From Hyphomicrobiales bacterium (GTDB lineage: Bacteria > Pseudomonadota > Alphaproteobacteria > Rhizobiales > Beijerinckiaceae): a stretch of DNA of 5,349 nucleotides. Location of the stretch: assembly GCA_025363375.1 (NCBI GenBank), contig JANYDZ010000539.1:1-5349 (forward strand). Direction: 5' to 3'. The notes beneath the pieces were generated by a model, which saw only the letters and a list, made by a program, of their open reading frames with translations, was not told the origin of the DNA and did not search any database. The translations under genes and the position numbers were made by a program. Positions 5,123-5,349 of the stretch are shown here, one piece after another. The number at the start of each line of letters is the position of its first letter. The first letter of the stretch is position 1.

Positions 5123-5349
5123 TCAGGCGGCGGCAAGCGATTCCACGCTTTGCTTTTTGCGGTAGCCGGCAAAACCGAGGCCGGCAAAGCCAAGCAGCAT
5201 CATGAGCCATGTTGATGTCTCGGGAACGCCCGATGAAAAGACCAGGCCGTCGGGCGCGTTGAGATTGCCAACATTCCAAACGTATCGAGAATCATTGCTT
5301 CCGATGTCGAGGAAGTTGGTATGACCTGTGCCAAACGCGCAAGCACACG
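5123..5349 (-). CDS. PEP-CTERM sorting domain protein, C-terminal part
   Basis: The last 74 residues of a protein whose 5' end lies beyond the window edge. The tail has the three parts of a PEP-CTERM sorting signal: the motif VPETSTW (5207-5227), a hydrophobic helix LMMLLGFAGLGFAGY, and a basic stretch RKKQ, then SVESLAAA and the stop. Such tails direct exported proteins to exosortase, which cleaves and anchors or releases them at the envelope in species making exopolysaccharide. The usual Pro of the P-E-P motif is Thr here (PET). The visible ectodomain (SNDSRYVWNVGN and NAPDGLVFSS) is polar with Gly/Asn-rich turns and two Cys near the edge, too short to name a family. It is unrelated in function to the catabolic genes and has its own terminator. 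Identification of the sorting tail is firm; the role of the protein is unknown. Confidence 0.88.
   Translation of the reverse strand, partial: CACAFGTGHTNFLDIGSNDSRYVWNVGNLNAPDGLVFSSGVPETSTWLMMLLGFAGLGFAGYRKKQSVESLAAA

Noticed and set aside
1..5349. CRISPR arrays, tRNA/rRNA genes, insertion sequences, phage or toxin-antitoxin genes
   Set aside because: No regularly spaced repeats, RNA gene signatures, transposase motifs or terminal inverted repeats were seen.

Overview
This window looks like a piece of a GC-rich alphaproteobacterial chromosome. GC is roughly 60 % or more by eye, codons favour G/C at third positions, and a PEP-CTERM sorting tail of the MMLLGFAGLGFAGYR type lies at the right edge. 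The Hyphomicrobiales are a reasonable guess at order level, but nothing here fixes a genus. The main content is a compact set of six intact catabolic genes, followed by the 3' end of an unrelated surface or exported protein gene.

Left part (1-1658): a consensus-like sigma70 promoter (TTGACA, 17-base spacer, CTTAAT) overlaps a perfect 9-bp inverted repeat. It drives two closely spaced plus-strand genes: a dienelactone-hydrolase-family protein with a Cys/Asp/His triad, and a cysteine hydrolase of the isochorismatase superfamily that most resembles N-carbamoylsarcosine amidohydrolase. Middle (1659-2388): a minus-strand gene for 3-hydroxyanthranilate 3,4-dioxygenase, with every metal-ligand and active-site residue I know of conserved. 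It converges on the first pair across a REP-like hairpin and diverges from the next unit across a 123-base control region. Right of that (2389-4712): a plus-strand unit of a Rieske ferredoxin, an alpha/beta hydrolase of the kynurenine formamidase type, and a zinc-independent MDR (quinone-oxidoreductase-like) dehydrogenase. From 4713 to 5072 there is no convincing gene, only an AT-rich tract with a possible terminator. The last 227 bases are the C-terminus of a PEP-CTERM protein on the minus strand, with a clear intrinsic terminator behind it.

The set suggests breakdown of an aromatic amine or an N-acylated/amidated aromatic. The formamidase-like hydrolase could free an arylamine, a Rieske oxygenase fed by the ferredoxin could hydroxylate it, the dioxygenase would open an ortho-aminophenol ring, and the amidase, lactone hydrolase and reductase could process the products. 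This route is inference. The enzymes normally following 3-hydroxyanthranilate cleavage (ACMS decarboxylase, aminomuconate semialdehyde dehydrogenase, aminomuconate deaminase), the oxygenase subunits, the ferredoxin reductase and a regulator are all absent from the window.
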